A DNA stretch of 64,000 nucleotides from Streptomyces alboflavus. Lineage in GTDB: Bacteria; Actinomycetota; Actinomycetes; Streptomycetales; Streptomycetaceae. Both the position numbers and the translations under genes were made by a program. This document shows positions 15,377-22,718 of this stretch, in pieces; position 1 is the stretch's first letter; each line of letters opens with the position of its first letter. The stretch spans positions 186,001 to 250,000 of the forward strand of contig NZ_JNXT01000001.1 in assembly GCF_000716675.1 (NCBI RefSeq), in the 5' to 3' direction. The notes beneath the pieces were generated by a model that worked only from the letters and a program-made list of their open reading frames with translations, was not told where the DNA came from and searched no databases.

Positions 15377-18265
15377 ATGACGTCTTCAGGACAGCCCTCA
15401 GGACAGCCCTCAGGGCAGTACGAGCAGAGTTACGAGCGCTACCAGGGCGGCAGCCCGCAAGCGGAGCGCGTCCTCTTCGAGCGGCTCGCCCGCGAGCTGA
15501 TGACGGTGCAGCGGGCCAACATGAGGGCCGCGAACGCCGGGTCACCGGCCCGCGTCCAGCACGCCAAGTCCTCCCTCGGCGTGGAGAACGCCCGCCTGCG
15601 CTTCCGCGACGACCTGCCGGAGGAACTGCGCTGCGGCTACGCCCAGCCGGGCGCCGAGTACCCCGCGACGGTCAGGCTTTCCGGGGCGAGCGGCATCGGG
15701 CAGGCCGACGGGGCGCCGGACCTGCGGGGCGCCGCCGTGCGCGTGGAGGTGTCCGCGGCGGAGAGCCACGACCTGCTCGCCACCAACTGGCCGGTGTCGC
15801 ACGCCAAGGACGCCCGCGAGTTCGTCGCCTTCGCCAAGGCACTCGCCGGTGCCCGCAGCCCGCTGCGGAAGGCCTTCGGGCTCTTCGTCAAGCTGCCGCT
15901 CGCCGTCGGCTTCGCGACCGCCACCCGCATGCGCCGCAACATCCAGGCCGCCACCCGCCACACCGTCAACAGCCTCGCGGGCGAGACGTACTTCAGCCGC
16001 GGCGCCACCCTCTGGGGCCCCGCGGGACCCGTCCGCTACCTGCTGCGCCCGGCCGGCGGCGCCGCCCCCGCCCCGCGCCCGGACCACCGCGACCCCAACT
16101 ACCTGCACCGCGAGCTGGCCCACCGCCTCGCCACCGCCGACGTGGCCTTCGAGCTGTGCCTCCAGCGGTACGTCGACGAGACCCGCACGCCCGTCGAGGA
16201 CGGCTCCGTGGAGTGGCGCGAGGCCGTCAGCCCCGCCGTGCCCGTGGCCCGCCTCACCATCCCCACCCAGGACCTGGACACCGCCCAGGCCCGCTCGGCC
16301 GCGCGCCGCGTGGAGGAACTGGCGTTCAACCCCTGGTACACCACCGACGAGTTCCGCCCCCTCGGCAACCTCAACCGCGCCCGCAAGGCCGCCTACGAAG
16401 CGAGCACCGCGCACCGCCAGGGCCTGCGCTTCGCGACCGAGGAGCCCCTGCGCAACCGGGTCCTCGGCGTCCCCGTGGGTGCCGCCTTCCGGCTCCTGAA
16501 CCGGGCTGTGCCCTGGCACCGCCTGCCGCTCCAGCTGAGCCTGCTGAACCTCGTCTTCCTCCGCAAGGTCCTGCGCCGCTTCAACCTCATCGACACCGAC
16601 GTGCAGGAGGCGCCCCCGAGGGCTGTGCCGGTGCCGCTGCCCCCCGACGAGCGGCTGCGCACGGCTCGCTCCTACGACGGCACGTACAACGACCTGTCCG
16701 CCCCCGCCATGGGAGCCGTGGGCGCGGCCTTCGGGCGCAACATGGCCCCCGACTACCGCCCCGACCTCTTCGACACCCCGAACCCGGTCACCGTCAGCCG
16801 CCAGCTCCTGTACCGCGAGAACTTCCTGCCCGCGACGACCCTCAACGTCCTGGCCGCCGCCTGGATCCAGTTCCAGGTCCACGACTGGGTCAACCACCGC
16901 CGCCACCCCGCGGGCACCAAGACCGTCGAGGTGCCGCTGCCGCCCGGCTCGTCCTGGCAGAACACCCCGGGCGGGCCCGTCGAGAACGTCATGCGCTTCG
17001 CCGAGAACGAGGGCATCCACGTCTCGGACGGCCGCCCGCCCGTGCTCTTCGCCAACACCGCGTCCCACTGGTGGGACGGCTCCGAGGTGTACGGCGCCGA
17101 CGAGGCGACCGCGAGGCTGCTGCGCGCCCCCGACGGCGGCGCCGACCTCCGCCTGGAAGAAGGACACCTCCCCATCGGCCAGAACGGCGTCCCGCTGTCC
17201 GGCTTCACCGACAACTGGTGGCTCGGCCTCAGCGTGATGCACACCCTGTTCGCCCGCGAGCACAACGCGGTCTGTGCGGCGCTGCGGCAGACGTACCCCT
17301 CCATGAGCGAGGACTCCGTCTACCACACGGCCCGGCTCGTGGTCTCCGCCCTCATCGCGAAGATCCACACGGTGGAGTGGACCCCGGCGATCCTCGCCAC
17401 CGAGGCCATCGACCTCGGCCTGCACACCAACTGGGATGGCCCGCCCGACAACTGGCTCAACAAGCTGGGCCTGTGGCTCCTGGAGGCCCACTCCCTCACC
17501 GGCATCCCCAAGACCCTCCCCGACCACCACGCCGCCCCCTACTCCCTCACCGAGGACTTCGTCACCGTCTACCGCATGCACCCGCTCATCCCCGACGACT
17601 ACGAGCTGCGCGAGCACCACTTCGGCCGCCGCCTGGAGACGGTCGGCTTCACCGACATCAACGGCGCCGCGGCCGAGGGCGCCATCCGCAAGACCGGCCT
17701 CGCCAACACCCTGTACTCCTTCGGCATCGCCCACCCCGGCGCGATCACCCTCCACAACTTCCCGCGCGCCCTCCAGAAGTTCGAGCGCGAAGGCGAACTC
17801 ATCGACCTGGCCGTCGTCGACCTCGCCCGCACCCGCCGCCGCGGCGTGCCCCGCTACAACGACTTCCGCGCGGGCCTGCACAAACAGCGCATCCGCAGCT
17901 TCGAGGACCTCACCGAGAACCCGGAGACCCTCGCCCGCCTCAAGGACGTCTACAGCTCCGTCGACGAGATCGACACCATGGTCGGCCTGTTCGCCGAGAA
18001 CCCACCCACCGGCTTCGGCTTCAGCGACACCGCGTTCCGCGTCTTCATCCTGATGGCCACCCGCCGCATCCAGAGCGACCGCTTCCTCACCGTCGACTTC
18101 CGCCCCGAGATCTACACCCCCCTGGGCATCGACTGGGTCCAGAAGGGCGGCATGAACTCAGTGATCCTCCGCCACTGCCCCGACCTGGCGGCCCTCCTCC
18201 CTCGCGGCGCGAGCGCGTTCGCCCCGTGGCGCCAGGTCCCGCCGACGAACAACGGCGGATCGTAG
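15377..18265 (+). CDS. Fusion of catalase-related domain and animal haem peroxidase domain
   Basis: The 962-residue protein has two parts. Residues about 25-370 resemble catalase-related proteins: DLRGAAVRVEVSAAESHDLLATNWPV, then AFNPWYTTDEFRPLGNLNRARK late in the domain. Residues about 430-950 are an animal-type haem peroxidase of the linoleate diol synthase/alpha-dioxygenase type. This part has QFQVHDWVNHR (distal His502), NTASHWWDGSEVYGAD, FAREHNAVCAAL and VYRMHPLIPD (proximal His735). There is no signal peptide. I infer an oxylipin-type pathway in one polypeptide, the dioxygenase making a fatty acid hydroperoxide that the catalase-like part transforms. A perfect terminator follows the stop. 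The gene is complete and has host codon usage. Confidence 0.85.
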   Translation: MTSSGQPSGQPSGQYEQSYERYQGGSPQAERVLFERLARELMTVQRANMRAANAGSPARVQHAKSSLGVENARLRFRDDLPEELRCGYAQPGAEYPATVRLSGASGIGQADGAPDLRGAAVRVEVSAAESHDLLATNWPVSHAKDAREFVAFAKALAGARSPLRKAFGLFVKLPLAVGFATATRMRRNIQAATRHTVNSLAGETYFSRGATLWGPAGPVRYLLRPAGGAAPAPRPDHRDPNYLHRELAHRLATADVAFELCLQRYVDETRTPVEDGSVEWREAVSPAVPVARLTIPTQDLDTAQARSAARRVEELAFNPWYTTDEFRPLGNLNRARKAAYEASTAHRQGLRFATEEPLRNRVLGVPVGAAFRLLNRAVPWHRLPLQLSLLNLVFLRKVLRRFNLIDTDVQEAPPRAVPVPLPPDERLRTARSYDGTYNDLSAPAMGAVGAAFGRNMAPDYRPDLFDTPNPVTVSRQLLYRENFLPATTLNVLAAAWIQFQVHDWVNHRRHPAGTKTVEVPLPPGSSWQNTPGGPVENVMRFAENEGIHVSDGRPPVLFANTASHWWDGSEVYGADEATARLLRAPDGGADLRLEEGHLPIGQNGVPLSGFTDNWWLGLSVMHTLFAREHNAVCAALRQTYPSMSEDSVYHTARLVVSALIAKIHTVEWTPAILATEAIDLGLHTNWDGPPDNWLNKLGLWLLEAHSLTGIPKTLPDHHAAPYSLTEDFVTVYRMHPLIPDDYELREHHFGRRLETVGFTDINGAAAEGAIRKTGLANTLYSFGIAHPGAITLHNFPRALQKFEREGELIDLAVVDLARTRRRGVPRYNDFRAGLHKQRIRSFEDLTENPETLARLKDVYSSVDEIDTMVGLFAENPPTGFGFSDTAFRVFILMATRRIQSDRFLTVDFRPEIYTPLGIDWVQKGGMNSVILRHCPDLAALLPRGASAFAPWRQVPPTNNGGS

Positions 18266-18302
18266 CGCCGAAGCCGATGCCTCTCGCCCGGCCCGACCGG
18301 AC

Positions 18303-18337
18303 ATGAAGAAAGCCCCTCGAAGAGGGGCTTTCTTCAT
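18303..18337 (+). terminator. Perfect terminator at the left end of the integrated element
   Basis: A perfect 16-bp stem (ATGAAGAAAGCCCCTC and its complement) closes a 3-nt loop, 37 bp after the haem protein stop. A diverged copy lies at 22661-22691 next to tRNA-Leu, so this hairpin belongs to the duplicated attachment region. Confidence 0.85.
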
Positions 18338-18361
18338 TGGTGTCCGAGGGGGGACTTGAAC
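18338..18361. repeat. attL: 24-bp duplicate of the tRNA-Leu 3' end
   Basis: The 24 bp beginning TGGTGTCCGAGGGGGG and ending ACTTGAAC are identical to the 3' end of the tRNA gene at 22695-22718; identity stops on the following base. No tRNA body adjoins this copy, as expected for the element-chromosome junction left by tRNA integration. Confidence 0.82.
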
Positions 18362-18438
18362 TCTCCTCTCGGGCACCAGCTCATTTGTTTGTTGACCTGC
18401 GACTACACACCCTCCGGGCCCCCTTAGAACCATGGAGA

Positions 18439-18500
18439 GTTGGTCACCCTCACCTGCTGTTTCTGCCCGCTCCTGGCCGCTGTTGGTCATGCGTTGGTCA
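18439..18500. promoter_or_regulatory. Repeated GTTGGTCA sites near attL, possible integrase arm sites
   Basis: GTTGGTCA occurs at 18439-18446, 18482-18489 and 18493-18500, all in one orientation, and again at 22638-22645 just inside attR. Tyrosine recombinases of integrative elements commonly bind such arm-type repeats flanking the core. Assignment is inferred from number, orientation and position. Confidence 0.4.
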
Positions 18501-18522
18501 CGTAGCCAACCCCGTGTGAGCC

Positions 18523-18891
18523 TTAGCTAGCCAGGCTCGCTTCGATGGCCTCGAAGATGTCGGCGTCGGTCTCTTGCTGCCACTTCGGGAGGTCGGGCCA
18601 GTCAGCGACGTATCCCGGCTTCGGGTCCTCGAAGTGCTTGAACATCTGAGCCGTCCAGCACGTCGCTACGAACCGACTCTTCTGTTCCCGCGAGAGCCTG
18701 GACGCGTGACCCCCGCTGATCTCCACGAACTGACGTACCTGCGCGTACACGGCGCCTGCGGCCTCGCGCTCCCACTGAGGCGTGTCGTCCCAAGGGGTGA
18801 CGTACCCGGCTTTCGGCTGCCCAGGGAAGTGCCGGTGCACTCCTGCGATCCACGATTCCCGGAACAGTCGTGCACCTGCGATCTGCGACAT
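18523..18891 (-). CDS. Hypothetical protein of two tandem modules
   Basis: The ATG at 18891 gives 122 residues; a longer upstream frame would run into the regulator gene and is unlikely. Two similar modules are evident. The first has FRESWIAGVHRHFPGQPKAGYV followed by TPWDDTPQWEREAAGAVYAQV. The second has FVATCWTAQMFKHFEDPKPGYV followed by ADWPDLPKWQQETDADIFEAI. The shared pattern is W-x-A-x(4)-HF-x(2)-P-K-(A/P)-GYV-x(2)-W-D-x-P-x-W. There is no membrane segment. It lies 14 bp after the XRE regulator on the same strand, so they are probably co-transcribed. I do not recognise a function; an interaction partner of the regulator is one possibility. Confidence 0.78.
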   Translation of the reverse strand: MSQIAGARLFRESWIAGVHRHFPGQPKAGYVTPWDDTPQWEREAAGAVYAQVRQFVEISGGHASRLSREQKSRFVATCWTAQMFKHFEDPKPGYVADWPDLPKWQQETDADIFEAIEASLAS

Positions 18892-18905
18892 GCCAACCTC
18901 TCTCG

Positions 18906-20162
18906 CTACAGCGTGCTCAGCGTGGCGATCTCCGCCCTCAACTCCGCCACACGGTGATCCCTGCTGAGGGGGCCGAACTTCGTGCACAAGGCTTGAAGTC
19001 TACGGGCGACGTATCCGGAAGCTGAGGCTCGGGCCAGGTCGAGAGCCTCCCGGCCGTAGGAAACGAGTTGTTCGGGGTCGTTTCGCTTGGCACCGATAGC
19101 CGCGAGGTCGGTGAGCACCGCCCCCCTTCGGCGGTATGAGAGACCCGTCGCCAGAGCGGTCTGCGTCAGTGCCCGCTTGAGCGTCGCTTCCGCCGAGTCG
19201 AGGCGGCCGAGCTGGACGTACCGGGCTCCACGCTCTTCTATGAGCCGGTTGCCGTCGAACCGCAGCCAGCCGCCGTTCGCGCAGCCTGCGGTGAGGTCCT
19301 GGACCTTCTCCGCCTGGTCCAGCGCCCGTTCGCACGCTGCCAAGTCGCCCACGCCAGCGTGCGCTTCGGCCTGTACCGATGCGACCCAGTACCGGGTAGC
19401 GAGACCACTGTCACCCCGCTCTGCGACTCGTTCAGCCGCTTTGAGGATGTGCGCCGCCTCTTGGTAACGGAGTTCGGACATGTCCACGTAGGCGTGCCGA
19501 ACGAGGGCACAGGCCCACAGGTCATACGCCCTGGCGTCCTTGCCGACGGAGGCAGCCAGCGAGTACGCGGCGGCTGCGTCGGTGCACCGATTGGCGTCGA
19601 AGGAGACTTCACCAGCCAGTTGGAAGAGATCGGCCGCCGCATTCAGGAGTGGGCGGGAGTTGCCCTGGGTGCCCGCTGCAAGGGCTTCGTTCAGGGCGGT
19701 GAGCTGGTCGCGGACGATGGGGTAGACGGCACCCTTGGATCGGGCCAGCTGGTAGACCTGCCAAAGGTGGCCGTTCATCCGGGCGAAGTCGGCTGGTGCA
19801 CCCCGGCGGACTCCGTCGGCAAGGGCTTCTGCCTCATCGAGGGGCAGGCCAGTCAAGACCCCGCTGACGCTGAGGATGCGGAGGAACTCACGGCGGATCA
19901 TTTCGTCGGGGTCTCCCGCGCCTGTGTGGTCACTGGATTGAGCTTTGGCTGCCTCCTGATCCATGGCTCGTGGCGGCGCCAGGAAGGTGTCCAGCTCGGT
20001 GAGGCTGACTTCAACGGCAGCGGCCAAGCTTCGTCGCTGGTGCGGCTGAGGACTGATCTTGCCGCCTTCCCAGCGTCCGACCGTTGTGCGGTCCACGCCG
20101 AGCAGCTCGGCCAATTCCTCCTGACTGTAACCCAAGGCCTTGCGACGTTCCGCCAGTCCCAT
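18906..20162 (-). CDS. XRE family regulator with C-terminal TPR-like domain
   Basis: The ATG at 20162 gives 418 residues; in-frame codons upstream lack an obvious ribosome site. The helix-turn-helix is at residues about 2-56 (MGLAERRKALGYSQEELAEL, then GVDRTTVGRWEGGKI). A spacer holds RREFLRILSVSGVLTGLPLDEA. The rest, to about 415, is a run of TPR-like helical pairs (AADLFQLAGEVSFDA, AAAYSLAASVGKD, AEATLKRALTQTALA). This architecture is widespread in Streptomyces and resembles peptide-sensing regulators, but no ligand is known here. It is divergent from the small-gene cargo and is the only regulator in the element. Confidence 0.9.
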   Translation of the reverse strand: MGLAERRKALGYSQEELAELLGVDRTTVGRWEGGKISPQPHQRRSLAAAVEVSLTELDTFLAPPRAMDQEAAKAQSSDHTGAGDPDEMIRREFLRILSVSGVLTGLPLDEAEALADGVRRGAPADFARMNGHLWQVYQLARSKGAVYPIVRDQLTALNEALAAGTQGNSRPLLNAAADLFQLAGEVSFDANRCTDAAAAYSLAASVGKDARAYDLWACALVRHAYVDMSELRYQEAAHILKAAERVAERGDSGLATRYWVASVQAEAHAGVGDLAACERALDQAEKVQDLTAGCANGGWLRFDGNRLIEERGARYVQLGRLDSAEATLKRALTQTALATGLSYRRRGAVLTDLAAIGAKRNDPEQLVSYGREALDLARASASGYVARRLQALCTKFGPLSRDHRVAELRAEIATLSTL

Positions 20163-20317
20163 GACGGCACCTTCCTCTGCCCTAGGCCCTCGGCGTTCAT
20201 GTGCACGGAGCTGCCTCAAGACTGCCGCATTGATGCCGTGGAGCGCGCGAACTCCTTCCGCTTTTCTTGGGGTTGCCGCAGGCGAGCGCGGCGGTCAACC
20301 GGCGAAGGGGCGCGGAC

Positions 20318-20554
20318 ATGGCAACGGAGTGGGAGCCGGGTACGGCGGTGTTCGACAGGGCCAGCCAGTTGGTTGGCGTTGTTCACGAGCAGCGGGGAGC
20401 CTTGGTGACCCTGAAACGACCGTCCGGGCTTCGCTGGGCTACTCGTGTCGTTGCTGTCCGGGCAGCCACTTACAGGGAAGAGAACCAGCTCAAAGCCTTG
20501 GCCAGGCACCACCGCAACGTACGCGGCCTTGCGGCCATCAGGGGCGGAAGATGA
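20318..20554 (+). CDS. Small hypothetical protein in the element
   Basis: The ATG at 20318 gives 78 residues (MATEWEPGTAVFDRAS to AAIRGGR). It is basic in its C-terminal half, with no membrane segment or Cys. Its first half (EWEPGTAVFDRASQLVGVVHE) looks like a small beta-barrel: alternating Gly, Val and charged residues, as in SH3-like or KOW folds. The stop overlaps the ATG of the next gene in the string ATGA, so the two are translationally coupled. It starts 155 bp from the divergent regulator. Function unknown. Confidence 0.75.
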   Translation: MATEWEPGTAVFDRASQLVGVVHEQRGALVTLKRPSGLRWATRVVAVRAATYREENQLKALARHHRNVRGLAAIRGGR

Positions 20555-20688
20555 GCCGCTTACGGGGCTGGAAGGTCACTCGCGACGGCCTGTTCTGGGG
20601 TGGAATCTTCCTCCTGCTGACCTGGGGGACGTGCGTCGTTCTCCTGGCCATGGCGGCTGTCGGAAAGCTCACCCCAGCGCATCCATGA
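20551..20688 (+). CDS. 45-residue single-span membrane protein
   Basis: An ATG at 20551, overlapping the upstream stop by four bases, opens a 45-codon gene. Residues 1-14 are basic (MSRLRGWKVTRDGL) and about 15-38 form one hydrophobic segment (FWGGIFLLLTWGTCVVLLAM and on), followed by a short tail GKLTPAHP. A cytoplasmic N-terminus is expected from the positive-inside rule. Tight coupling to the previous gene supports that it is real. It could be a toxin-like, signalling or accessory membrane peptide; nothing in the sequence decides between them. Confidence 0.62.
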   Translation: MSRLRGWKVTRDGLFWGGIFLLLTWGTCVVLLAMAAVGKLTPAHP

Positions 20689-20794
20689 GTTCCCGCTCCC
20701 CTCTGGCTTGGTGTGGCTCCCCCGAGGGGAGCGGGGCACAACGCCCGACCTGTCGCACGCCCCGTGAAGCGGAGTCGGCCGGTCGGGTCGGCAA

Positions 20795-20805
20795 GTGCAG
20801 TGCAC
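20795..20805. promoter_or_regulatory. GTGCA-G-TGCAC palindrome before the Cys-tailed gene
   Basis: An 11-bp palindrome lies 27 bp upstream of the start at 20833, with an AGGAGAGG ribosome site between them (20821-20828). It is a candidate operator for the XRE regulator of the same element. Confidence 0.35.
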
Positions 20806-20832
20806 AACTCCAACGGCAGTAGGAGAGGCACG

Positions 20833-21291
20833 ATGAGTACAGCCGTGAAGCTGCGCGACCCGAAGACGTTCGTATCGACGGACGTATGGGAGCGGGAAGT
20901 GAAACTGATCATGCGAGACCCGGCGACCAGCCGGGGCAAGGCGGAAAGGCTCTTCGGCCAGACGATCGCGTACTTCGTGACGGCGGGAGAGAACCCCGAC
21001 GCCCTCATGGGCCCGTCCAAGGAAGTGGACAAGGGTGTCCACTCGTTCATGCTCGACACCATCCCGTTCCACCAGTTCACGTACGGGCACTTCGGCCGGT
21101 ACATCCACCACGTCCCGGAGATCGCGCCTGGTGATGGCCAGGGCGGTAGGCCGCTGGTGCTGGAACAGACGATCAAGGCGATTCAGTTGGCAGGGTTCTC
21201 CGTCGACGGGGAACTCTGGGGCATGAAGGGCGACTGCAACCAGTGCTACGCCGGTTGCACGGACTCACCGAACAGCGGTAAGGGCAAGTAG
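20833..21291 (+). CDS. Glycine-rich-domain-like protein with Cys-rich C-terminal tail
   Basis: The ATG at 20833 has an AGGAGAGG ribosome site and gives 152 residues. The body resembles the helical domain of glycine-rich-domain proteins (DUF1399/GRDP): VWEREVKLIMRDP, AERLFGQTIAYFVTAGENPDA, then VDKGVHSFMLDTIPFHQFTYGHFGRYIHHVPE with conserved His spaced along the helices (given as landmarks, about residues 66-96). The last 20 residues carry CNQCYAGCTDSP, three Cys in a CxxCxxxC pattern, then a Lys-rich end. The tail could bind metal or be a modification substrate, since a methyltransferase gene follows after a hairpin. Both ideas are inference. Confidence 0.8.
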   Translation: MSTAVKLRDPKTFVSTDVWEREVKLIMRDPATSRGKAERLFGQTIAYFVTAGENPDALMGPSKEVDKGVHSFMLDTIPFHQFTYGHFGRYIHHVPEIAPGDGQGGRPLVLEQTIKAIQLAGFSVDGELWGMKGDCNQCYAGCTDSPNSGKGK

Positions 21292-21310
21292 TAGAGCCAG
21301 CACGGGAACC

Positions 21311-21341
21311 GGGCCCACCCTCGAACCCTGGGGGTGGGCCC
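21311..21341 (+). terminator. Hairpin between the Cys-tailed gene and the methyltransferase
   Basis: GGGCCCACCC and GGGTGGGCCC form a perfect 10-bp stem around an 11-nt loop, followed by a T-containing stretch. It ends 23 bp before the methyltransferase start, so it may terminate or only attenuate transcription into that gene. Confidence 0.6.
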
Positions 21342-21364
21342 TTCCGCTTTGAAAGGATCAGGGA

Positions 21365-21991
21365 ATGACGCTTGCCGACGTATGGGACCGGTTCGCCGAC
21401 GGCAGAGCCCCCCGCAGGACCGTGAACGCGCAGGGAGCAACGACGTGGTTGAACTGGACGCAGTACCCGGACCACGGGCCGAACGAATCCGTTCTCGGCG
21501 ACGTGACAGGCCGAAGGGTCCTGGAACTCGGGTCCGGCGCCGGTAGCAATCTCGCCCACCTGGCCACGCTTGGGGCGCACTGCGTCGGCGTAGATGTGGC
21601 ACCGAGCCGTGAGCAGACAGCGCGGGAGCGTTGGGGACACCTTCCGGGCCTTGAGTTCCGCACAGCGGAGGCGACCGACCACCTGACCCATTCTGGCGAC
21701 CGCTACGACGTCGTGTATTCGATCTTCGGTGCCGTGTGGTTCGTCGCTCCGGCCGTACTGCTGCCGTTGATCCGGGCGCGCCTTGATGCGGGCGGCACTC
21801 TGGCGTTCTCCCATCTGCCGCCCGGAACTCAGCAACTTGCGTCGGGACAGGCCGCAATGCGACACGATCATCCTCCTGAGAAATGGGCTGACCTGCTGCG
21901 ACACAACGGTTTCAAGGACGTTCAGACGGAGGTGATCGAACCTCCACCGGGGCGGACGGTAGGGACACTGCTGGTTCGAGCGGTCACGTAG
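21365..21991 (+). CDS. Class I SAM-dependent methyltransferase
   Basis: The 208-residue protein has the Rossmann-type methyltransferase motifs in order: motif I VLELGSGAGSNLAHL (about 49-63), the acidic residue in CVGVDVAPS, motif II YDVVYSIFGAVWFVAP, and DAGGTLAFSHLPPG. There is no recognisable substrate domain; the first 45 residues include a Trp-rich stretch (TTWLNWTQYPDHG). It is the last intact cargo gene of the element and follows the Cys-tailed protein gene, its most obvious candidate partner. Codon usage is less GC-biased than in the flanking chromosome. Confidence 0.88.
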   Translation: MTLADVWDRFADGRAPRRTVNAQGATTWLNWTQYPDHGPNESVLGDVTGRRVLELGSGAGSNLAHLATLGAHCVGVDVAPSREQTARERWGHLPGLEFRTAEATDHLTHSGDRYDVVYSIFGAVWFVAPAVLLPLIRARLDAGGTLAFSHLPPGTQQLASGQAAMRHDHPPEKWADLLRHNGFKDVQTEVIEPPPGRTVGTLLVRAVT

Positions 21992-21995
21992 GAGT

Positions 21996-22037
21996 GACAC
22001 AACAGTCCCGCCCCATACGGGCCGGGGCTGCTGTGTC
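21996..22037 (+). terminator. Hairpin after the methyltransferase
   Basis: GACACAACAGTCCCG and CGGGGCTGCTGTGTC pair over 15 bp with two G-T-type mismatches, five bases after the methyltransferase stop. It is a reasonable terminator for the cargo operon. Confidence 0.6.
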
Positions 22038-22199
22038 GATTGGTTAGAGCAGTGCCCGGAAGGGGTTGGCAGTGTCGACCGGCACCGGCCGCTGCTTCAC
22101 CGGCTGCGGCTCCGAGGCCGGGACGGGTGCCGGGCGGTAGACGTCCATCGACACCACCTCCGGCACCTCCACAGCACAGCCCCAACCGTCTCAAGCTCC

Positions 22200-22618
22200 G
22201 TGCACGGAGCATCATCCGGGATGAACGTCCTCAAGTGGCAGCGGGAGCGTCAGCAAGCCGAGAAGGAACGCCTTGGCCCTCTGTGGGTGGACCACGGCCT
22301 GGTCTTCGCCCGTGACGGCTTCAAGCTCCGGAAGGGGCGCGCGGCGGGCGGCCCGCAGGACCCGGAGAAGGTCTCTGCCCGCTGGCGCACAGCCCGCACA
22401 CGGATGAAGCTGCCGGACGGCTTCCGGCTGCATGACTGGCGAGCATCGAAGATCACAAATGATCTCGACAACCACGAGAACCCGGTAGAGGTTTCCGCCG
22501 ACGCCCGGCACCCTCGCCGGGCTACACCATGACGCGCTACGGCAGGCGTCGCACCGAGGGAGCCAAGAAGCTGGCCGCGTCCAGCGCGTGCCGGATCGGT
22601 CTCGCATCCCTGGTCTGA
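22200..22618 (+). pseudogene. Truncated, frameshifted tyrosine recombinase (integrase)
   Basis: Only the C-terminal catalytic part is left. WQRERQQAEKERLGPLWVDHGLVF is typical of actinomycete integrases and leads to VSARWRTARTRMKLPDGFRLHDWRASK, where HDWR stands for the H-x-x-R box. Near 22500 the reading frame shifts: the original frame runs into ARHPRRATP and stops, while the +1 frame continues PSPGYTMTRYGRRRTEGAKK with the expected Tyr region, to a TGA at 22616-22618. The N-terminal arm and core-binding domains and the first catalytic Arg are missing. It lies between the cargo and attR, the classical place for an integrase. Confidence 0.78.
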
Positions 22619-22660
22619 CCAGGAAACTCTCTGGGCCGTTGGTCACGCCACTGCCCAGAC

Positions 22661-22691
22661 ATGAAGAAAGCCCCTCGTGAGGGGCTGTTCT
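22661..22691 (-). terminator. Terminator of tRNA-Leu, element copy
   Basis: GAAAGCCCCTC and GAGGGGCtgTTC pair around a GT loop. It is the diverged copy of the hairpin at 18303-18337 and follows the tRNA gene on the minus strand. Confidence 0.7.
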
Positions 22692-22694
22692 TGC

Positions 22695-22718
22695 TGGTGT
22701 CCGAGGGGGGACTTGAAC
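22695..22718. repeat. attR: tRNA 3' end copy of the 24-bp core
   Basis: This is the intact-tRNA member of the direct repeat pair with 18338-18361. Sequence identity extends leftward, imperfectly, through the terminator hairpin to about 22659. Confidence 0.82.

Larger units (their letters stand above)
18300..22718. mobile_element. Integrated element (degenerate) in tRNA-Leu(GAG)
   Basis: A direct repeat of about 62 bp (terminator plus the last 24 bp of tRNA-Leu) occurs at 18300-18361 and 22659-22718. The intact tRNA is at the right end, and a broken tyrosine recombinase lies next to it. Between them are seven genes with visibly lower GC than their neighbours. No replication, transfer or capsid genes remain, so it is either a relic of an actinomycete integrative element or a small cargo island. 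Boundaries rest on the repeats and are firm to within the att core. Confidence 0.8.

Noticed and set aside
15334..18306. 990-codon plus-strand frame overlapping the haem protein
   Set aside because: Arg/Pro-rich translation in an alternative frame; the true frame has catalase-like and peroxidase motifs.
22072..22140. 22-codon frame MSTGTGRCFTGCGSEAG with a ribosome-like GGAAGGGG upstream
   Set aside because: Too short and without conserved context. It may be the start of the lost integrase or chance; not enough to call a gene or peptide precursor.
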